Shown here: piece after piece, positions 61,792 to 64,000 of the stretch
Numbering within the stretch: position 1 is the stretch's first letter
Layout: every line of letters starts with the position of its first letter
Assembly (NCBI GenBank): GCA_030743815.1
Contig: JASLRT010000005.1
Coordinates: 1-64,000 of the forward strand
Length of the DNA: 64,000 nt
Reading direction: 5' to 3'
Source of the DNA: Candidatus Neomarinimicrobiota bacterium
Lineage (GTDB): Bacteria > Fidelibacterota > Marinisomatia > Marinisomatales > S15-B10
The notes under the pieces: model-generated
The model's input: only the letters and a program-made list of their open reading frames with translations
Database searches by the model: none
What the model was told of the DNA's origin: nothing
Position numbers and translations under genes: made by a program

Positions 61792-62610
61792 TCAGATCAC
61801 CTCTTTTTCAACTGCTTCATAGTTGATTGCCGGAAGATGTGCCATGTTCCTGAATCCGATGTACGTGAGGGCCGCGCCCCCAGTGAGGATAAAGGGGGAG
61901 ACATGACCCCGCCAGACGTACCACGATTCGAAATACTCACCCCAGTTTACGAACAGAAAGGCGAGACCGTTGTTGAGTCCGTGCAGGATCATGCTGGGAA
62001 AAACAGAATTGCTCCTCCATGCTAGATAGCCCATAACCAGTGCAAGAAGGTATATCTGTATTACCCAAGAGGGGCTCATGTGAATGAAAGCGAAGAAGAG
62101 GCTGGTGATCAGGACCGCACGGGTGACATCCTTCCAATACTTCTCCAGCACGTTCTGCAAGAATCCGCGAAAGAGGATCTCTTCTGTAACCGCCGCCACA
62201 ACGACCGATCCGCAAAAGAGCAGCAGCAGCGATAAAAGGTCGTCGCCACGCAGAAATCCGAGGAATTGCTCTGTCCAGTCGGGCGTTGGTAAGAAGCGGA
62301 CCAGCAGTCGATCCAGTTCATCCGTCCAGACGACCACACCCAGAGAGACAATCGTGCTGAGACCGAGCATACGACGCGGTACGCGGTTCAGACGAAGGGC
62401 ACTGCGAACGTCGTTCGTTCTTCTGCTGATGAAGATGAGAAGAGGTAATATGAGGAGGAATTCGCCCAGGATCAGGACGCCCGGCCAGAATGATAAATCT
62501 GCAGAACTATCCTGAAGGAGCAGTATGACAACAGATGTCAACAGTGTCGACAGAAGAAGCGACAGGATGACGATCCCGAATGCTGTGCGGGGAGTGAACG
62601 GATTGTTCAT
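61792..62610 (-). CDS. CPBP-family intramembrane metalloprotease
   Basis: 272 residues with about seven or eight membrane helices. The CPBP (Abi/CAAX) motifs are E-E-I-L-F-R-G-F-L-Q (~165) and F-A-F-I-H-M (~205), providing the Glu and His of the active site. Bacterial members are implicated in processing membrane proteins or peptides; no substrate can be named. First gene of the minus-strand run. The 210-bp gap to the divergent TonB receptor must hold promoters for both, but I see no strong match. Confidence 0.88.
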   Translation of the reverse strand: MNNPFTPRTAFGIVILSLLLSTLLTSVVILLLQDSSADLSFWPGVLILGEFLLILPLLIFISRRTNDVRSALRLNRVPRRMLGLSTIVSLGVVVWTDELDRLLVRFLPTPDWTEQFLGFLRGDDLLSLLLLFCGSVVVAAVTEEILFRGFLQNVLEKYWKDVTRAVLITSLFFAFIHMSPSWVIQIYLLALVMGYLAWRSNSVFPSMILHGLNNGLAFLFVNWGEYFESWYVWRGHVSPFILTGGAALTYIGFRNMAHLPAINYEAVEKEVI

Positions 62611-62820
62611 CTGGTTCTGACTCCTGTGTCATACTTAACGGTTTCCCGGTCATGGTTCTGGCGAAGTTACAGAATCCAATTGCGAAAACCAAATAATGAG
62701 CCGAGTGAGGAGTCACCCGTTTCCCGAACATCTGGCAAATTGGTAAATCACTGCCCTTTTTCGCATTTCGGATAGGTTGTTGTAAATTGACAAATGCTGT
62801 TTATGCAAAGGTTGAGTCGC

Positions 62821-64000
62821 ATGACGATCTCAAAAATCACTATTGTTTGTCTGTTAACCCTCGTATTGGCCACTCCCGGTGTCTGTGAAAAAGTGGTTCT
62901 GACAGGTTCGGTATATGACGTTAATACACACAGGGAGATCGGCGGGGTTAATATCTATATCAAGAATACCGAGATAGGTACAATCAGCGATTTTTCCGGT
63001 CGTTATTCGCTAGAGCTCCCGGAAGCCTCAGAAGGGATGCTGGTTGTGTTTCAACATATAGGTTACGAGATGAAGGAAATGCCTTTGGCGGAAGTAAAAT
63101 CCACTGCGCGAATTTTCCTTCAACCCCGTGTGATTCCGTTGCGAGAGTTGGAGGTGGAAGCTCAAGGGACGCGACTTGGTATAGAGAAAGATCTGCCACA
63201 GCGCGTGGCTGTATTTGAGGCTCAAGAGTTCGAGATCCGGGGGTATGTAGACGCTGCTGACCTTCTTCGAAGTGATCACAGTATTCAGGTTGAAGAGCAG
63301 TTGAGCGGTAAGAAGACAGTGGCCATCCGCGCAGGCAATCCCGATGATGTGGTGGTTCTCTACAACGGCGCCAAGATGAACAGCACTTATAACAACATCT
63401 TCGATCTCTCCCTTATTAATCTTGAGGATGTGGACCGCATCGAGATCGTTAAGGGGAGTAACACGGCACTCTACGGTTCGGAAGCGTTCTCCGGTATTAT
63501 CAATATCGTCCCGAGGATCAGACAAGACTACAATGTGAGATTTCAGCAGAGGTTTGGTACGTATGATTCAGGCAATTGGGGTCTAAATCTTTACCAAGGT
63601 TATAAGGGACTGAACGCTACATACGGTTTCATTGAAGGTGCCTCGAGGCGACGCTTCATGGATGATGCTATTCTTGAGAACAAGGGCACTCACCACAGTG
63701 CTAATATATTCTTCGATTTTTCTTCACGTCGTTCAGAGACAATGACCAATCGTCTCTCGGCCTCGTTTGTCAGATCTCTTCAGGAATACTCAGATTTCAG
63801 GGATGACGAGACGCTGGTGAACTTTAATCAGATAGAGATGGTACGCTACAATGGCAACCTTGGCCCTCTGAGCCAGATGAACCTGTCACTATCTCACCAC
63901 TCTTTGGACGAGTCTCAGTCACTACTGAACAGTTCCGGTACCATAGACCGTCTTTTTCAGGACAGGTCAATGCAGTATAGCATTGAAAAGGGATTCGAGA
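62821..64000 (+). CDS. TonB-dependent receptor, 3'-partial
   Basis: Open to the end of the window (393 residues visible). Signal peptide, then a carboxypeptidase-regulatory-like domain (V-L-T-G-S-V-Y-D-V-N-T, G-V-N-I-Y-I-K-N-T, F-S-G-R-Y-S-L), a plug domain (A-I-R-A-G-N-P-D-D-V-V-V-L-Y-N-G, then V-D-R-I-E-I-V-K-G-S-N-T-A-L-Y-G-S-E-A-F-S-G-I-I-N-I) and the first barrel strands. In-frame ATGs at 62794 and 62803 are alternative starts. The plug is closer to siderophore/cobalamin-type TonB receptors than to the two module receptors. Ligand unknown. Confidence 0.87.
   Translation, partial: MTISKITIVCLLTLVLATPGVCEKVVLTGSVYDVNTHREIGGVNIYIKNTEIGTISDFSGRYSLELPEASEGMLVVFQHIGYEMKEMPLAEVKSTARIFLQPRVIPLRELEVEAQGTRLGIEKDLPQRVAVFEAQEFEIRGYVDAADLLRSDHSIQVEEQLSGKKTVAIRAGNPDDVVVLYNGAKMNSTYNNIFDLSLINLEDVDRIEIVKGSNTALYGSEAFSGIINIVPRIRQDYNVRFQQRFGTYDSGNWGLNLYQGYKGLNATYGFIEGASRRRFMDDAILENKGTHHSANIFFDFSSRRSETMTNRLSASFVRSLQEYSDFRDDETLVNFNQIEMVRYNGNLGPLSQMNLSLSHHSLDESQSLLNSSGTIDRLFQDRSMQYSIEKGFE

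Noticed and set aside
1-64000. Searched for tRNA, rRNA, CRISPR arrays, insertion sequences, prophage genes and riboswitches
   Set aside because: None could be supported by eye; no transposase, integrase or phage structural gene is present.

Overview
The window reads as one contig of a Gram-negative bacterium of the Fibrobacteres-Chlorobi-Bacteroidetes group, most like a marine Marinimicrobia (SAR406)-type genome. This is inferred from gene content; no rRNA or tRNA gene is present to confirm it. Pointers are C-terminal Por-secretion (type IX) sorting domains, PorV-like barrel proteins, TonB receptors with an N-terminal carboxypeptidase-regulatory-like domain, a GWxTD protein, and acidic D-x-N-G-x-G-x-Y-D repeats in surface proteins. 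Genes are densely packed, with many 1-8 nt overlaps.

Layout. (1) 1-2520: a sorting-domain protein entering from the left, a small PKD-like protein and a short stretch of recombination debris. (2) 2519-25500: a cell-surface region. A three-gene module (TonB receptor, giant secreted FN3-like protein, PorV-like barrel) occurs twice in the same gene order but opposite orientation (11063-2519 on minus, 15742-23086 on plus). The modules flank a GWxTD protein and an eight-heme cytochrome c. The second module also carries a DUF4397-like lipoprotein upstream and a sorting-domain protein downstream, closed by a clear terminator. (3) 25600-32650: envelope genes: a parvulin lipoprotein, an M23 peptidase lipoprotein, a divergent AroQ-like protein, a UDP-glucuronate decarboxylase, and an STT3/AglB-like membrane glycosyltransferase overlapping a dolichol-phosphate-mannose-synthase-like enzyme. 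(4) 32788-44260: a long plus-strand run mixing quinone genes (PPOX-UbiA fusion, UbiE/MenG, second UbiA), carA and carB, an ABC-2 exporter, a LolA-like protein and an aminotransferase. (5) 44355-45152: deoC on minus. (6) 45315-55699: a histidine-arginine operon, hisG-D-C-[HAD phosphatase]-hisB-H-A-F-I, a broken cysteine-synthase-family gene, argG and argH. (7) 55806-62610: a PQQ-type sugar dehydrogenase-like protein, then a minus-strand run with two tandem glycosyltransferases, a DUF3108 protein, MgtE and a CPBP protease. (8) 62821-end: a third TonB receptor, cut by the window.

The most notable signal lies in the 511 bp between deoC and hisG. A short open frame there contains three consecutive Arg codons, then five consecutive His codons, and stops 25 bp before a strong intrinsic terminator just upstream of hisG. 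A bulged pairing can be drawn that would act as an antiterminator. Because the operon downstream makes both histidine and arginine, this looks like a transcription attenuator that may sense both charged tRNAs. A sigma70-like promoter with a perfect palindrome in its spacer lies upstream. Other points of interest are the duplicated receptor module with its calcium-motif-rich receptor, a nearly identical sorting-domain tail left after an unrelated gene, the cysteine-synthase-like pseudogene inside the operon, and an AroQ relative lacking most catalytic residues.
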